64,000 nt of DNA from Apiosordaria backusii (lineage: Eukaryota > Ascomycota > Sordariomycetes > Sordariales > Lasiosphaeriaceae). A program made the translations under genes and the position numbers. The stretch spans positions 496,001 to 560,000 of the forward strand of contig JAUKTV010000014.1 in NCBI GenBank assembly GCA_030549205.1, given 5' to 3'. Below, one piece after another: positions 1 through 14,400 of this stretch (within the stretch, counting starts at the first letter, position 1; each line of letters starts with the position of its first letter). Under the pieces are notes generated by a model, which ran no database searches, had not been told where the DNA came from, and worked only from the letters and a program-made list of their open reading frames with translations.

Positions 1-1399
1 AATAATAATTAAATAACAATTTACTTTATAAAAACTAAATAACTATTTTTTATAAAAATAAAAAGATCCAATTAATTTAAATAATAGATTATAAATCGTA
101 TAGTTTATTTCTAAAAACGTATAATATTACGTTAAGAAAAGGTATTTTTAAAAGAATAAAGTATAAAAAAAGGATAAATATATAATATAGTTTTATCTTA
201 ATATAGATTGTACTATTTATTTATAAATAAAAATATAAGAATATTATATAAAGAAAAGTCTATAAAATAAATAAATACTAATTTAATAATAAGGAATAAA
301 AAAAAGCCTAATAATAATAATTAGCTAATTTTAAATTACTAAATAGTTTAAAAAAAGAGGACGCTTTAAAAGCACAATAATAATTAAAAAAAAGACCACA
401 GTCTTTTATAAAGGCTATAAACCTTTAAAAGACTATAAATTAAATATTAATAAAGTTATTACTATATAAAGGAAAGGTATAAAAAATAAAAGATTATAAA
501 TAATAATATATTCAAAGGATTTTCAAATATAAATATTTATAAATAATAAAATAAAAGTAAATTTAATTTTATTAAAATTCGTAAAATAAGCTTAAATTCT
601 ATAAAAAAAGAAAGAGAAAGAGGTTATTATAAAAAGACCATTTTCTATATAATTAATAAATAAAAAAACATTATTATTAAATATTACTATATTAAAAAAG
701 ATAATATTAATAATTTTTAATATTATAAATATAGGGCTCAAAAAAGATATAATTTTAAAATAACTATAATATAAAGACTATAACTTAAATATCTATTAAA
801 AAAATAGTAGCTACTTATAATTAAAGATATATTAAAAATATTTAATTAATAATAAGAAATTAAAAGTATAATAAAAGTAAAGTATAAAATAAGCACTTTC
901 TATAGTACTACCGTAAAAAATATAGGAAATATTAATATACTTAATTGATTAAAATAATAAAATCGAAAAAGTAAGGTTAATAAAGATAATTATATTAATA
1001 AAAATTATAATAATAATAAAAAATAAATATACCTATTATAATAATTAAAAAAAAATAAAAAAAAAGAATTACTATTGAAATATTAAAAACATTCGATATT
1101 TATAGTAAAATACCTTTAAAGTTTATTAAATAAGGGACTATAAGATTATAAAATTAAATTTAAAAATAAAGTAAAGCTTAAAGTTTTTTAAATCTACTAT
1201 ATTAACAATAAATAAAGTAAGAAATTATAAAAGTATTTAAATAAAAACCTTAAAAAAAAACATATTAAACTATCTATATTACTAATTAAATATCCTATTT
1301 TTTTTATACTGAAAAAAAATAAAAGTCTACAATTATATATAAATTATTGACAATTAAATTAAAAAATAGTAAAAAACAATTACCTATTATTGCTAATTT

Positions 1400-3050
1400 C
1401 GTAATTATAAAATTAACTATTAAGGATATAATAATTTACTAAACTTAATATATTAATTAAATATATATATATATAAATCAAAAAAGAAAATAAATAAAAA
1501 ATAACTTTTTATGTACTTTATAAGTATTTTGAATATTTCATTATACTGTTTAAGTTTACAAATATACTAATAACTTTCTAAATCCTTATTAATTATATAA
1601 TTTATAAATATCTCGATAAAATAGTAATTTATTATCTTGATAACGTTCTTATTTACTTATATACTTTAAAAAAACACAAATAGCATATTAAAGAAATTTT
1701 AAATGTACTATATAAAATAAAACTATTAATTAATAAAAATAAAAGTAAATTCTATATATAAAAAAGGGTCTATTTTAAATATCTAATCTTACTAGAAAAA
1801 GTATAAATAAAACCAAAAAAGATTATAGTAATTAAAAATTAATTAAGATTATAAAAAGAAATACCTAAATAGTTAAAAACTAAAGTTTAAAAGTTTTTAA
1901 AATTTACTAATTTTTATCGAATATTTATATAAAATTATAATACTATTATAAAACTATTAAATAACTTAATTAAAAAGGACGCTAAATTTAAATAAAAAAA
2001 AGAATAAAAAAAGGCTTTTTAAATTATTAAAAACGCTATTATAGTAAACCTAATATTTAAATTTCCAAACTTAAAATAAACTTTTAAGGTTAAAATAAAT
2101 ACTTCCGATTATACTATTAAAAGACAATTAAAATAATAAAATTAAAATAAAAAATTATATTTAATAGCGTTCTTTTTAAAAAAATTAAAGAAACTATATA
2201 AAAACTACCCTATTTATAATAAGAAATTACTTACTATTATCAAAACTTTTAAAAAATAAAGACCCTATCTTAACAAAACTAACTATAAAGTATAAATCTA
2301 TATAAATTATAAGGATTTAAAGTATTTTACTACTATTAAGGTCCTTAATATTAAATAAAGTAAATAATTAAAATTCTTATTTAAGTTTAATTTTTAAATT
2401 TATTATAAAAAAAGGTTTAAAAATATAAAAGCAAATACTTTAAATAAAAGGGCAAACCACTATAAAAAAAAAGTAATAAAAAAGTTATTACTATTACTAT
2501 AAAAAATAATAAAAAGTATACTAAAATATCCGCTCTAATAGTAAATTAAATATTACATAGTATACTAAAAAAAATTAATAGCTAATAAATATTAAAACAA
2601 TATCGATAATAATAAATAGGAACGATAAATTAAATTAGAATCTTTAAAGATCTAAAAAGATAATAATTACTAACTTTAATATTACAATTAAACTTATATT
2701 AAACTAAAATAATAAAAGGCATTAATTTAAAAAATCTACAAATCGAAACTCGGTAAATATATAAAAGTAACTAAAATAATAATAAAAATTAAATAATACT
2801 TTAATTAACCAAAATTAAAAAAAAATATTAAAAAAACGTTATAAAAATATAACCTTTATAAAAAAATAAAAGTAAAGAAATATAAACTTTATTACTAAAC
2901 TACTACATTCTAAAAACCCAATTATAAATATCAAATATAACAATATCCTTATAATCGTTAATAAACTCATTAAATAAATATATTTCCTACCTTACAAAAA
3001 GACTTGAACGGCAGAATAATTAACAAATATAGTATTTTAAAACATTATAA
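1400..3050 (+). mobile_element. Ty3/Gypsy retrotransposon pol relic (RT-RNase H-integrase)
   Basis: Reading frame 1 through the stops gives a reverse-transcriptase core: KIVIYYLDNVLIY at about 1618-1656, where the active-site YLDD appears as YLDN (1633-1644), followed by a KLLINKNKSKFYI-like stretch. The same frame gives the RNase H/tether segment from 2203: NYPIYNKKLLTIIKTF, then RPYLNKTNYKV and a YKDLKYFTT element matching the Gypsy DHKNLEYF motif. A one-base frame change leads to an integrase-core stretch from 2945 (ILIIVNKLIK then IYFLPYKKT), matching the usual ILVVVDRLTK-type segment. RT, RNase H and integrase are thus in the order of Ty3/Gypsy elements, with frequent TAA/TAG where Q or W codons are expected. 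No LTR pair could be delimited. Confidence 0.85.
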
Positions 3051-4715
3051 TAATATATATATAACTAAAGAAATTTATTACAGATCATAATACTAAATTC
3101 ATATCAAAGTTTTAAAAAGCTTTAATAAAGTAAATAGAAATAAAAAGTAAAGCATTGTTAATATATTATCTATAAATAAACAGATAAATAAAAAGCTTAA
3201 CCAAATTATTCAATAGTATTTTTAAAATTATATTAATTTTAAATAAAACAACTAAATTAAACTTTTACTAATAGCATAATTTACTTATAATACAATACCT
3301 ATAAAAACAATAAAAGTTATACTATTCTTTATAAATTATAATTTTAAAATAAATTTATAATAAAAACCAAAAATAAAAATACTTAAAATAACAGTAAAAG
3401 TAAAAAGCTATATATATTATATACTAAATTTAAAAAAAAACTCAAATTTATACAAAAACACATACACAAATACTACAATATTAAACAACTTAAAAGACCT
3501 TATTTAAAAAAAAAAAAAATTTTTTATTAATACAAAATTTATATATAAAATAACTAAATAAAAAGTTAAATTATAAAAGAATAAAACCTTTTATAATTAA
3601 AAAGAAAATATTAAAAACAGTATTTAAACTTAAACTACCAAATACTATATAATTACAATTAAATACCTTTTATATTTTATTTTTAAAACTAATACCATAG
3701 GCCGCCAATCTAAATATTTAAATAAAAGCTAAAAATAAAGAAAAAAAGTACAACATAAAAAAAATACTAAATTTACACATTAACAAAAGATAATTAAAAT
3801 ATTTAATTAATTAATTAAATTACTTAACTATAGATAACTTTTAAAAACTAACTATAAACTTTAATTACTTTAAAAAATTAAAAGAGTTCTACTAAAAGAA
3901 CCCTAAATAACTATAAGTAAAGAATATTAAAATAAACTAACTTTTAAATTAAAAAAGAAACTAAAAACTAAAGGAAAAGTAAAAAAGACAAAATCTTCAA
4001 TAAAAACAATATTCCTACTAATAAAATCCTAACCCGGTCAATCTAATAATATAGAAGTCTAATTAAAAAAAAAGTCTAATTAAAAATAAAAAGCAACCTT
4101 ATTAATAACTTCCTTATACTTAATCCTCTTTAATTTTTCTATACTATCGAAACCTTAAAATATCGTATATACTATTTTATTAAACTACATTTTTTTTTAT
4201 TTTTAAAAACATATTACTTTAATTATAATAATAAATAGTTTAAAATCTACTTTCTTAATATTAACGTTAAAACGATTATAATAAATAACGATTTTATAAA
4301 AATTAAAAGTAAATAAACTACTAACTTCGTAAAAAGGTTAATTTAAAAAAATATAAAAAAAGTAGCAAAAAAAGTTAAAAAAAGAAAGCTTGTAAATTAA
4401 AAAACAACGTTTATAATAAAAATAAAAGATTAATATAATAATAAAATTATAAAAGATAGTTTTAAATAAAACATTATAATAAATGGTTTTAAAATAAATA
4501 ACTTTAAAATATTTTAAAATACAGTTAAAAGATATAATAGAAATATTAAAGGAAGAAAAAAAGGAAAGACTTATTAATAGTCAGTTAAAAAAAGAAAAAA
4601 AATATAAACGAACTAAACTACTAAAATATTAATTTAAAAGAAAGGCATTATATTATAAATATAAAAAGGTATAAATATAGTATAAGCTAAATAATAAATA
4701 AGGAATACGATAAAG

Positions 4716-4835
4716 ATTTAAAAATTAAAATATAAATTTAAAGGATTTAAAATTAAAAATGTAAATTTAAAAAATTTAAAATTTAAAATATAAATCTAAA
4801 ATTTAAAATATAAATCTAAAGGATCTATATATTAA
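4716..4835. repeat. Short AT-rich tandem repeat
   Basis: About five degenerate copies of a 22-29 bp unit built on TTTAAAATTTAAAATATAAA follow one another. The unit sits inside the RIP-degraded block, so it may be a mutated minisatellite or chance low complexity. Confidence 0.5.
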
Positions 4836-5369
4836 AGGATAAATGTAATAAAAAGGAAAAGCTTAATATTTAAAATATATATATAAAGGAACTAAATAGT
4901 TTACAAATAATTCTATAGTATACAATCACAGTTTATACTTACGGTATCCTTATATTTACATTAAAACATCTTATTATATACTATTTAATTACACCGAATT
5001 AATTGTCAAAAGTAACCTTCAACCGAGTATCCTTTTTAGAGGTTCTGGACAGGGATTCGTCACAATATATTACCTTTTTTATTAATATTAACGATATTTC
5101 TTTTAAAGGAGAGACTTTTTTACTTAAGGTTAGTTATTTTTTAAACCTTTTTTATTAAATAGTTTATTAAATTTATTTTTATTAAAGGTAAAATTAGTAT
5201 CTTCTTTTTAAATAATATTATAACTAGTATTAAAGTAGGTTTTATTAATTTAATTTATTTTACATTTTTAATAAAAATAACTATTATAATCTTTTTTTTT
5301 ATAAATAAAGTATTTATTTTTAGTTATTAATTTAATTATCTTTTTAATAGAAAGGTATAGTAAAAGTTA

Positions 5370-6100
5370 ATTATTATTAAAATTAAAAGTGTTATTATTA
5401 TAGGATTTATCGATATAGTTCCAGCTTTTATAATTATTACGTTTATTATTATAATTATTTTAATTACCATTTTTGTTATTAAAATTATTACTATATAAAG
5501 AATTATTAATTTTAATTTAATATTAATATAAATTAAAAGTAATTTTAGTATTTTACCGTAAGTATTTATTAAAAGGTATATAAAAATCTATATAAATAAT
5601 TAATATAATATTTTTAAAAGTAATAATTAACTTTCTTTTTAATTTACGTTTTTATTAAAATTTAGGAATGTAATATCTAATAGTAAGTTAAATAAAGGTA
5701 TTTTTAAAAACGTAAAAGCTATTAGTTAGCTTTAATTTAAAGGTATTAAATTTATTGTAAATTTCTTTAAAGCAGTTAAGGTTATAGTATTTAATTTAAA
5801 GGTAATTAAATAATTTTTTAAAAATATTAAGTCTTTTAAAGTAATCTTTATAAATGTAAAGTTTTAAAGTAGTAATTATATTTTTATTAAAATGACTTTT
5901 AATAAAGGTAAATATAATATTATCAATAGTAAAGTCATTATTATTAACTTAAAGTTTATTCTTTATTAAATAAAATTAGACTTTAAAAGATACTTTATTT
6001 TTATTTTTTTAATTATAAAATATAAATAAGGCGTTAATTTTAAATAACTTATTTACTTTATTAAAGGTAGTAATATTTAATTTATAAATATTCAAAAAAG
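5370..6100 (-). mobile_element. Probable retrotransposon gag relic
   Basis: On the minus strand, translation through stops gives a basic, helical-looking stretch (about 5700-5580: IPKF, RKLKRKLIITFKNI, IDFYIPFNKYL) resembling Gypsy-type capsid regions. An asparagine-rich tail follows (about 5520-5370: repeated N, NNYNNKRNNY, SWNYID) that would be a degraded nucleocapsid or linker. No zinc knuckle is visible. Orientation is opposite to the pol relic at 1400-3050, so this is a different element. Family assignment is uncertain. Confidence 0.4.
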
Positions 6101-9100
6101 TAGGTATATCGGTTCTATTATAGTAAATAATATTTAACTTAATTTTTAATTTAATAATATAGTTATTATATTTTTTAATTTAAGGAAAAAGGGATTTAAG
6201 AATTTTAAATTAAATTTAATTAATTTATTAACGGAATCGCTTTTATTAAATATAAATATAATATTTAAAGATAGTTTTATTTATTAAGGCATCTTTATTA
6301 TTACTATTATAATTGGAAATATCGTTTATAAAGTTATTAATATAAATTAAACAGTAAAGAGTTTTAAAATCTTTAAAACGTTTAATTAATAATAAAGCTT
6401 AACTTATAAGTTATTTAAAGATTTTATTAATATATTTATTTAAAAGGAAAACTTTATTTAATTATAAACAGTAAGTATTTAAAGTGTAAATATAAATTAT
6501 TAATTTCTAGAATATAGTTTTTAGGTACTTTTTTATAAATTTAAAGAAGGTTTATTAGTTTATTAGACCGTTATATTTAATATCTTTATTTTTAGGGAAA
6601 ATAATATTAAAAGGAAAACTGATTTTATTATTATAAATAGTATAAATATTAATAGATTTAATGACCTTTTTATTAAAATTAAATTAAAGCTTTTTTATAA
6701 AGAGATTATAAGATTTATTTTTAATTATTTTAATAATATTTTTATAAAATCAGATAATTAAAGTTATATTATTATATTTATTTAAAGTAGTTTAATATTT
6801 AGTATTATCGTTATTATTGTAATTAGTAATTTAAATAAGGTTGTTTTTTTTATAAATAAAAGGAGTAAGAATTAGTTTTTAAAAATGGCAGTAAAGATTT
6901 ATTATAATTCGGCCTTTAATAAAGAGGTTTTTAATAAGGGTAGTATATTTAAAGTAAACTTACTTTTAAGCTTTTTTAATAAAGTATTTAATTACTTTAT
7001 AATAGTAAGTATTAACTGGCATTTTAATTATTTAATAAGTATATATTTAATTAAATTAAATTATAGTATAAATCATTATTAGATTGTTTTTTTAATATAT
7101 AATTCGATTAGTACGGTATTTTTTAATTTATAGTAGTAGCTTTTTAATTACTATATTTAATGCTTTTAATAATAGAAGAAGTTATTTAATTTATAAGAAA
7201 AATTAAACCTTTTTTTAAGGCTATATTAATTAAGTTTAAATATTAATTTATTAAAATAAAGTTATTATATAACTATACTATATTAATTAAATTTGAATTA
7301 AAGAAGAAAGAAAGGAAAGGAGGCTTTACTTAATTAGCTTTATAAGGTTTTTAAAATGTAAAAGTAGGGCTAATGAAAGGTAGAGTTAGCAATAAGAGAT
7401 AAGGTTTGGTAAGTAGGGCTAAACCAGGAAGTGGAGCATTAGCTAGTGCTATGATATTTATTACTATTAAAATTATTAATAAGCAATTAAGTAATAAAAG
7501 CTTTTATAAAGACCTTTTTATATAATAAACTTATTAAAAAAAGGAGAATTATAAAAATTATTAAAAGAAAAAATATAATAAATTAAAGTTATATTTTTAT
7601 TAATAAAAGGATAAATTACAAGTTTATATATATATTTCTTTTATAAATATAAGAAAATAAATTAAAGTTTATTATTTTAAAAGTACTATACTTTATTTAC
7701 TATCGCTTTCTTTAACTTAAAGACTTTTTAATATATATAAAGGTAAGAGTTAGAAAAGTAGTAAAAAAAAGGAGAATTGTATATTAAAGTAATAAAAAAG
7801 TAAAGTATTAAATTGTAAAGTTATAATTTTCAATATTATTATTAATAATAATAATAATAGATTTTATTAATAAAGTTTTACATTTTTTATTTATAAAGGT
7901 TAATAATAATTCTTAACTTTAAATAATAGAAAAGCTTTAATTTATTAACGTTTTTTTATTAACCTTATTAAAATCTTTATTATTATTACTATTTATAAAT
8001 AAAATAATTTTAAATAATAAAGTATTTAATTTTTTTATAAGCTTTATAACTTTTAAAGGTATAAAAGATTCTAATTTAAAAGCAATTTATTAATTTATAA
8101 AAGTTTATAATAAAGGAAATATAATATTAAATAAATTATAAACCTTTAAAGTAAAGAAATTAATAATAATAAGCCTTTCTTTTAAAAAGGCATATAATTA
8201 AAAAATGACTATTAAATTAATTATTAAATAATTAAATAAAATAGTTATAATTTTTAAAATTAATAATAAACTTAATAAAAATAAGAAAGTAATTAATAAA
8301 GAAAGCAATTTTAATAGGTTTTTTATATAAAAGTTAATTTTTTAATTAATTTAATATATTTATTAAATAACTTATATATATATTAAAAGATCGCTTACCT
8401 GTTAAAAGTTTTTTTAATAAACTAAGCTTTTATACTTTTAAATATAATAAAGTAATAAAAGAAACTTAAAGTTCGGTAGTATATATATAAGACGTAATAT
8501 ATAGATGCTTACGATTAATACAATAGTAAATAGTATCTTCAAGTTATTTAGTATACTATTAAACTAATTACTTATTAAAGCATCTTAGCCTTTACTATTA
8601 TACTTATAATCGATATTAACTTTATTAACCATCCTTTTACTTTATCCTTTTATTTAAAGGCTTTATCTTAAGTCTCTTTATTATCTTTTTTAATCTTTTA
8701 GTTTATATTAAAATCAATTAAATCTTATTTAAATTAATAAAGTTTAGTATATTAGTCAAAAGATAAAGTAATAATGGCGTATATAGTGTATATTTAAGTA
8801 TAGGTAACGTTTATATTCTTCTACTTTTTACTATCTTTCTTTAATATAGTTATTATTATATTAGTTAATTCAAGATACTTATTAATATTTAACTTTAAAA
8901 TTCTATATTTATAAACTTTCGGTATAATTGTATATTACTATTATATTAATATTATCTTTTAATTATTAAATTGTATAAGATAGATCTATATTTAGTACTA
9001 TAATCGATTAAGTTTTAATATAGTAAGTAATGTAGGAAAGAAATGTGGTAGGTAATGTAGAAGAGGAAGAAAAGTAGTAGATAGGATCTTTTTTAACTTT

Positions 9101-9639
9101 ATATAGGCGTTAGTATTTGGCTTTAGTGTAAGTTAGTAAGGAAGTTATTAGTATGGTTATAAGTAATTTAATAGTAAAGGAAGTATTTAAAAGGTTTAAT
9201 TATAATATTATTATACAAGTTTATTATTAAATTCGACGGTAGAAAGTTTAATTATATAATAAATATATAATAAGTATATAATAATTATATGACTATAATG
9301 GTAGCTTTAAGTAATTTAAGTAATATATTAAATTAATTATAAAGAGAACTAATGCTGGGTATAGCGTTATAAAAGAAATTCTTTTTAGAAGCTTTACTTT
9401 TTAGAGAGATAGATAGTAATAAAAGAAAAAGCATTTTTTATAAAAAATAAAGATTTAAAAGTAAATAATATTTTTAAATAAAAATAATAATAATAAGCTT
9501 TATTTAAAAGTAAAAGTAATTATAAATTTATATTAAGTTTGTTTAATAATTTTATAAATTAAGAATTTATATATTTTTTTAATATATAATTCAGTATAAT
9601 TCAGTATAATTTATAGATTTTCCTTTTATTTTAAAAAGT

Positions 9640-9860
9640 ACTATAACTTTTTTATAATATTGATAAATAGCTTCTTTTTTTTTCTTTTATTAATTCTGTT
9701 ACGTTATTTAAAAAAACTATAAATTCTTAAAAAGTAAAGTCGTTATTGCTATAATTAAAGTAATACCTTTTTATATATACTTTTAAATTATTAAAAAAAA
9801 CTTTAATAGGATTAAAATCTAATAAATATAAAAGAAAGTATTATAATAAAATACCTATTT
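9640..9860 (-). mobile_element. Tc1/mariner-type DDE transposase fragment
   Basis: Minus-strand translation around 9860-9750 gives YFLLYLLDFNPIKVFF followed by NNLKVYIKRYYF. This matches the conserved LPPYSPDFNPIE-x-x-F-x-x-LK segment near the last catalytic acidic residue of Tc1/mariner and related DDE transposases; the E of NPIE reads as K here. Surrounding stops are consistent with RIP. Upstream minus-strand sequence to about 10300 probably carries the rest of the transposase, but I could not align it with confidence. Terminal inverted repeats were not found. Confidence 0.6.
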
Positions 9861-10730
9861 AAATATAAAAATTAATAATCTTATCGTTATAATAAAAAGA
9901 TAATTATTAAAATACTATAGTAATTAAAAGATTTATTTATTTTAAAAAGTATATATTTATTTAATTAATTAATAAAGCTATTTTTATAAGTACCTTTTTA
10001 ATAAATTAAATAATAGAAAATTCCCTTTATTATAATTATTAATAATATATAAAAGCGATTACCTTTTATAAGGTCGCTTTTTATATACAGTTCGATTCTT
10101 TTAAGTATTTAACTAATATAGTAAAATCCATTTCTTTTATTAATACTAGATTTATTATAAAAAATATATATCTTTATTATAAATAAAAATACCTTTTTAA
10201 TTTATTTAATATAAAGAGGTTTACTTTTTTATATAATTATATATTATATTTATTTATTAATTTAATTAACAGCTTTAAAGGCTTTTAAAATAGTTAATAT
10301 ATAAATATAAATTTAATATTTAATAATAAAAAACTATTATATTTTATTAAAGTAAAAGGACAGTTTATATTAAAGGTAATTATAGAGTCTTTATTTATTT
10401 ATACTTCGATTAACTTTTATTAATAAAAATAAAGGAAAGTAACTTACTTTAATAAAATTGAACATTAATACTAAAACGTTATATTTATTTAAATCTTTAA
10501 TAAAAGGACTATTAATAATATTAAACTGCCTTTAATAAATTTATATTTATTAAAAAGTAAAGTAAAAAGTATTGATAATAGCCTATATTAGTTATTTATT
10601 GAAAAGTATTAACTATAGATAGTTTTTTTTTATATCCTTTATATAGCGTAATATTATAAAAAATATTATTAAAATAAAACTTATATTAAAGAGCGTGGAA
10701 TTCTTAATAGGGAATTTTTTAGAATCCGTT

Positions 10731-11436
10731 TACCTATATAAATTTAGTAGTGTTGAAGATTATCCAAAGTCTAAGTCCAAAATTGCATACAGGACACTGA
10801 AAGTTTCGATTTCAAACTACCGTACTTAATTATTTACTAACGTAGGCGCTTAGACTAAGTAGGAAATTCAAACTACTCCAGTTTCTGCTTTAGAAAAGCC
10901 ATAACGAAGCAGAAAATGGCATTAATTAAAATAGACCACACACTCGAGCTCTATAATGCCCTTTTTTTCCCCATAAAATTTGGTGGTTGTTGAGGTGAGA
11001 TAAGTTCTTCTTGTGGGGCGGCTCCATTTCCATGCATAACACCACCGTTTAGGCATCATCCCCACAGAAGCAACGTCAGAAAATTCGTGTTTTTTGTCTC
11101 ATATTCATATCCGACTTAAGCGCAAGATATGCCCCTCACCTCTTGGCATTCAATTCACCTCCATGCATTTCCTTGCATCACCAATAGCTCGGAAGCCTCG
11201 CTTTCGGGTGCTGCATTTGGGCATCTTCTCAGGTTGGGGACGTCCTGAGGGACATTTTCTTACGGAAATTCCCACACCACTAGCAAAGACTTAGTTTCCT
11301 CGCTTTCTCACATTCTCTCTTGCTGTACTTATCTTAGAGATCCCCTATCTCATTTTAGGTGACATTGGCTCTCATCACGCACATCATTCTGCCTCTACCT
11401 TCTTCAACTGTTCGGTGTGTTTGTCCAATCGCGGCC
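10731..11436 (+). other. Non-coding flank between RIP block and HET-like gene
   Basis: Normal-composition DNA with no convincing gene. It serves as the 5' region of the HET-like gene starting at 11437. Short open stretches here (for example 11094-11294) look like chance. Confidence 0.5.
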
Positions 11437-14400
11437 ATGGGAGACGCTAGCTTCTCAGACACAGATAGTACATGGGGCTCATTTAACGAGGATGAGTCTG
11501 GAGATTGCTTGTACAGAGAGGTGCTCGAGTTAGCAATCGAAGATTATTACGATGATTCGCTGCCCAGAGCGCCAGGCATGGATCATGATGACTCTGAGTC
11601 TCACATTGGCTCTGAGGACCACGAAGAGGTCCCGGACACGGCTGACCCGCTACGAAACAGCGGCATCTCGGAAGAGCAAATAGCCAGCGAAGTCTTGGGG
11701 AAGTTCCAGGCGTAAGTCGCAATGTTTTTCACAATTGTCTCCATCCCCTTACAACCCGCGACATGTAGATATCGTACGATCGGTGGTGCTAATAGGAGCG
11801 CAGTATGGACAAAGCCGGACTGAACGCAATACAGATGGCAGAGAAAATCACCAGCAAGATCCTCCAGCTCTCGGATGTGGTATTTTCGAACGTGCTTCCT
11901 GCCTCGGTCGAACGAGTAATCCGGCGCAGGATAGACAACCACGGCCTTGACAAAGCCATCCCCAAGCAGATGACGCGCGATATTGGAGACCTCCCCTTCG
12001 TCCAGGCGATCGCTTTGCTCCACGTGTGCATCTCGCCAGCGTCTATGGACATTCCAGGCACGTACTTCATCTGCGTCCGCGCCGTTAATACACTGGTGCA
12101 CGTCCTCCGCTCCAAAGTGGTACCAGGCGATGTAGCCGAAATCATAGAGCGGACCTGGGACATCTCGGTCCTTCTACTCGGCGCTACGCGGACACGCGCC
12201 CAATTGGTCGGCGATAACCACCTGGCCCTCGAGGACCTGTGCTTCCTCCACGCCGACCACTACCGAGAGGAGGTCAAGAAAGCGATGGCGACGACCCTAA
12301 ATGACGGAAACGTCTGCCGAAGGACACTTGCACACTTGACGCGGGAAGAGCTGCCGCCCTTCGTCCGACCGAACGAGCTTCTCCAAGAGCTCGAAGGGCT
12401 CGATACGGTCAGAGATCAATTCCACATCCAGTGTCGCGAGGATCACTGCGTCCCGGACGTGGACGGCAACCAGAAGCCGCACTACCATGCCCCAGGATGC
12501 AGCGGTGACTGTCCGACTATCGCCCCGCCCTCGACATCACTAGCGCAGTTCAATTCAATACTTGTCAAGCAGCGACGCATGCCGGCGGTGCGGGCCTTCG
12601 CCTACCAAGACAAAAAGCGGTGGTGGGTGCCTGTAACGCGCAAGACTATGGCCGTGTCACACCTCTGGCGAGACGGCATCAGCGGGACTCGCGACGGCGG
12701 TATGCATAAGTGTCTGCACCACTTGTTTTCGCAGACGGCGCAAGAGCAAGGCCTCGACAGCTATTGGATTGACTGCGCCACCATCCCCGAGAACCCACGG
12801 CAGCGCAGGCTGATGATCCAGCAGATCAACTCGACGTTTTCGACGGCCAGCTTCACGCTTTGCATGGACGAGCGCATTGCCAAGCTAGACTTCCCCTCGG
12901 GTGCGAGCACAGGCGGCTGTGAAACCCATGAGCGTGAGCTCCTCGCCATCATCACATCCTTCTGGCATCGCCGCGCGTGGACGCTTTTGGAAGGACACAA
13001 ATCAGCTGAGATCCGCTTCTACCGTGAGTCAGGCGATCATATCGACCTGCGTCAGTCGCTGCAGCGCATCCTCATTGACGAAGTGGATGAGACGGCGTTG
13101 TGGGTGCAGGCCTGTCTCGCCGAGCTCGAGGCTTACATGACTGACGGCCTTGCCGCAGAGGCGGCCGGTTTGCTGCTCGTTACGCGCAAGGCATCGCGGC
13201 CAGGTGATGCCGAGCTGATCTGGCGGCTGCTGACACAACCGTACACTACACGCGTCGCATCCAAAGCTCTCAACCCGACGCCCTTCCACCACAGTGACAC
13301 TGTCGACCTTGCCTTCCTCTGCTCCAACGCCGAGCGATCCACCGAGCCGGGGCTCTGCTGGATGCCGGCCGAGGCAAGCACAACCGCCTGGGCACGAAAG
13401 GCATGTGGCGGGCAGCGCGCAGAGATCGTCCGCACCACCACGACGCATCTCCGGTGCCGGTGGTACGTCAGCTTTGGCAAGGCACCCGATATCGCCGATA
13501 TCGACTTCGACGCAGGTATTAGCCACCGCCGTTCGACCGAGCACCTGCGATGGAAGCTCGAGAGCCGTGCTGTCGAGTTCCTGTTCGCATTTCCTGTCTT
13601 CACGAGCGATCAGGGACGTCCTGAGGAGTGTGATCGTGTGATTGTGCTTACGCGACCGGTACGTACCGGCTTCACCTCGGATCGGGAAACAGGAGAGCCT
13701 TTGTGGCACTGGGAAACCATGGTCAAGCTCAAGACGAAGCGAAGGTTCACGAACGAGAACATCCAAATGCTTAATCTGGGATTCGACGAGCAGGCGGCGA
13801 GCCTTGTGACGCCCGACTGTGACGTCGATGCCTCTTTGGACTCGGAGATATCTACGGTTCCGCAGCCCAAGCTCCGCTTATGCGGTGCTACTGCCACGCA
13901 CAACACTGCCGTCAGTGGATCGTCAGTTATAGCTTGGGCGTTGGTTGTAGCGCTCTTCTTTGTCTGCTTTGTTGCAGCTTCGACTACTGGCGATGCCGCG
14001 AGCGATAGTAACTTTCTGGTAGCACGCTAAGCGCTATAGGACCAGCCATAACCCAAAAGCCCATCTAGCTACGTGGGCAAGCCTCCCCGCAACAATACCA
14101 GCGTTTGTGTGCGAGTGGGCAGCACTCGTGCCATTGACAGTCTATCTCGCAAGTGGGCGCGGCGACTTCGAGCTGGCGGGGGAGATCTCACTGCGCGGCC
14201 AATTGCCAGTGACGGTAATCCCCAAGCTGTGGGCGCTAGGAGGCGTGGCCAAAGTGCTGCGGCAGTGGGAAGCCTTCTTCGACTCGGCCAACGCGTCAGG
14301 CGAGACGCTTAAGATTTTTGACATCCAACACGGCAACTCGTTTCAGTGTTATAACAATGCGGCTGTCAGTTTGGTTGCCGACAATGCCATGCGTCGCGGA

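Larger units (their letters stand above)
1..10730. mobile_element. RIP-degraded AT-rich transposon block
   Basis: The whole stretch is extremely AT-rich, with CpA dinucleotides largely replaced by TpA, and no open frame longer than a chance 65 codons. Translating it through the stops nevertheless reveals retroelement and DNA-transposon proteins, listed separately. This is the expected result of repeat-induced point mutation, a fungal process that mutates C to T in duplicated DNA. A few patches are less degraded (about 4990-5080, 7300-7450, 9010-9130) and may be ends of elements. The block ends abruptly near 10730, after which normal composition returns. I see no intact host gene here. Confidence 0.9.

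Noticed and set aside
6885..7082. 65-codon open frame in the AT-rich block
   Set aside because: Composition-driven (N, Y, I, F, K only), no domain, surrounded by RIP-damaged DNA.
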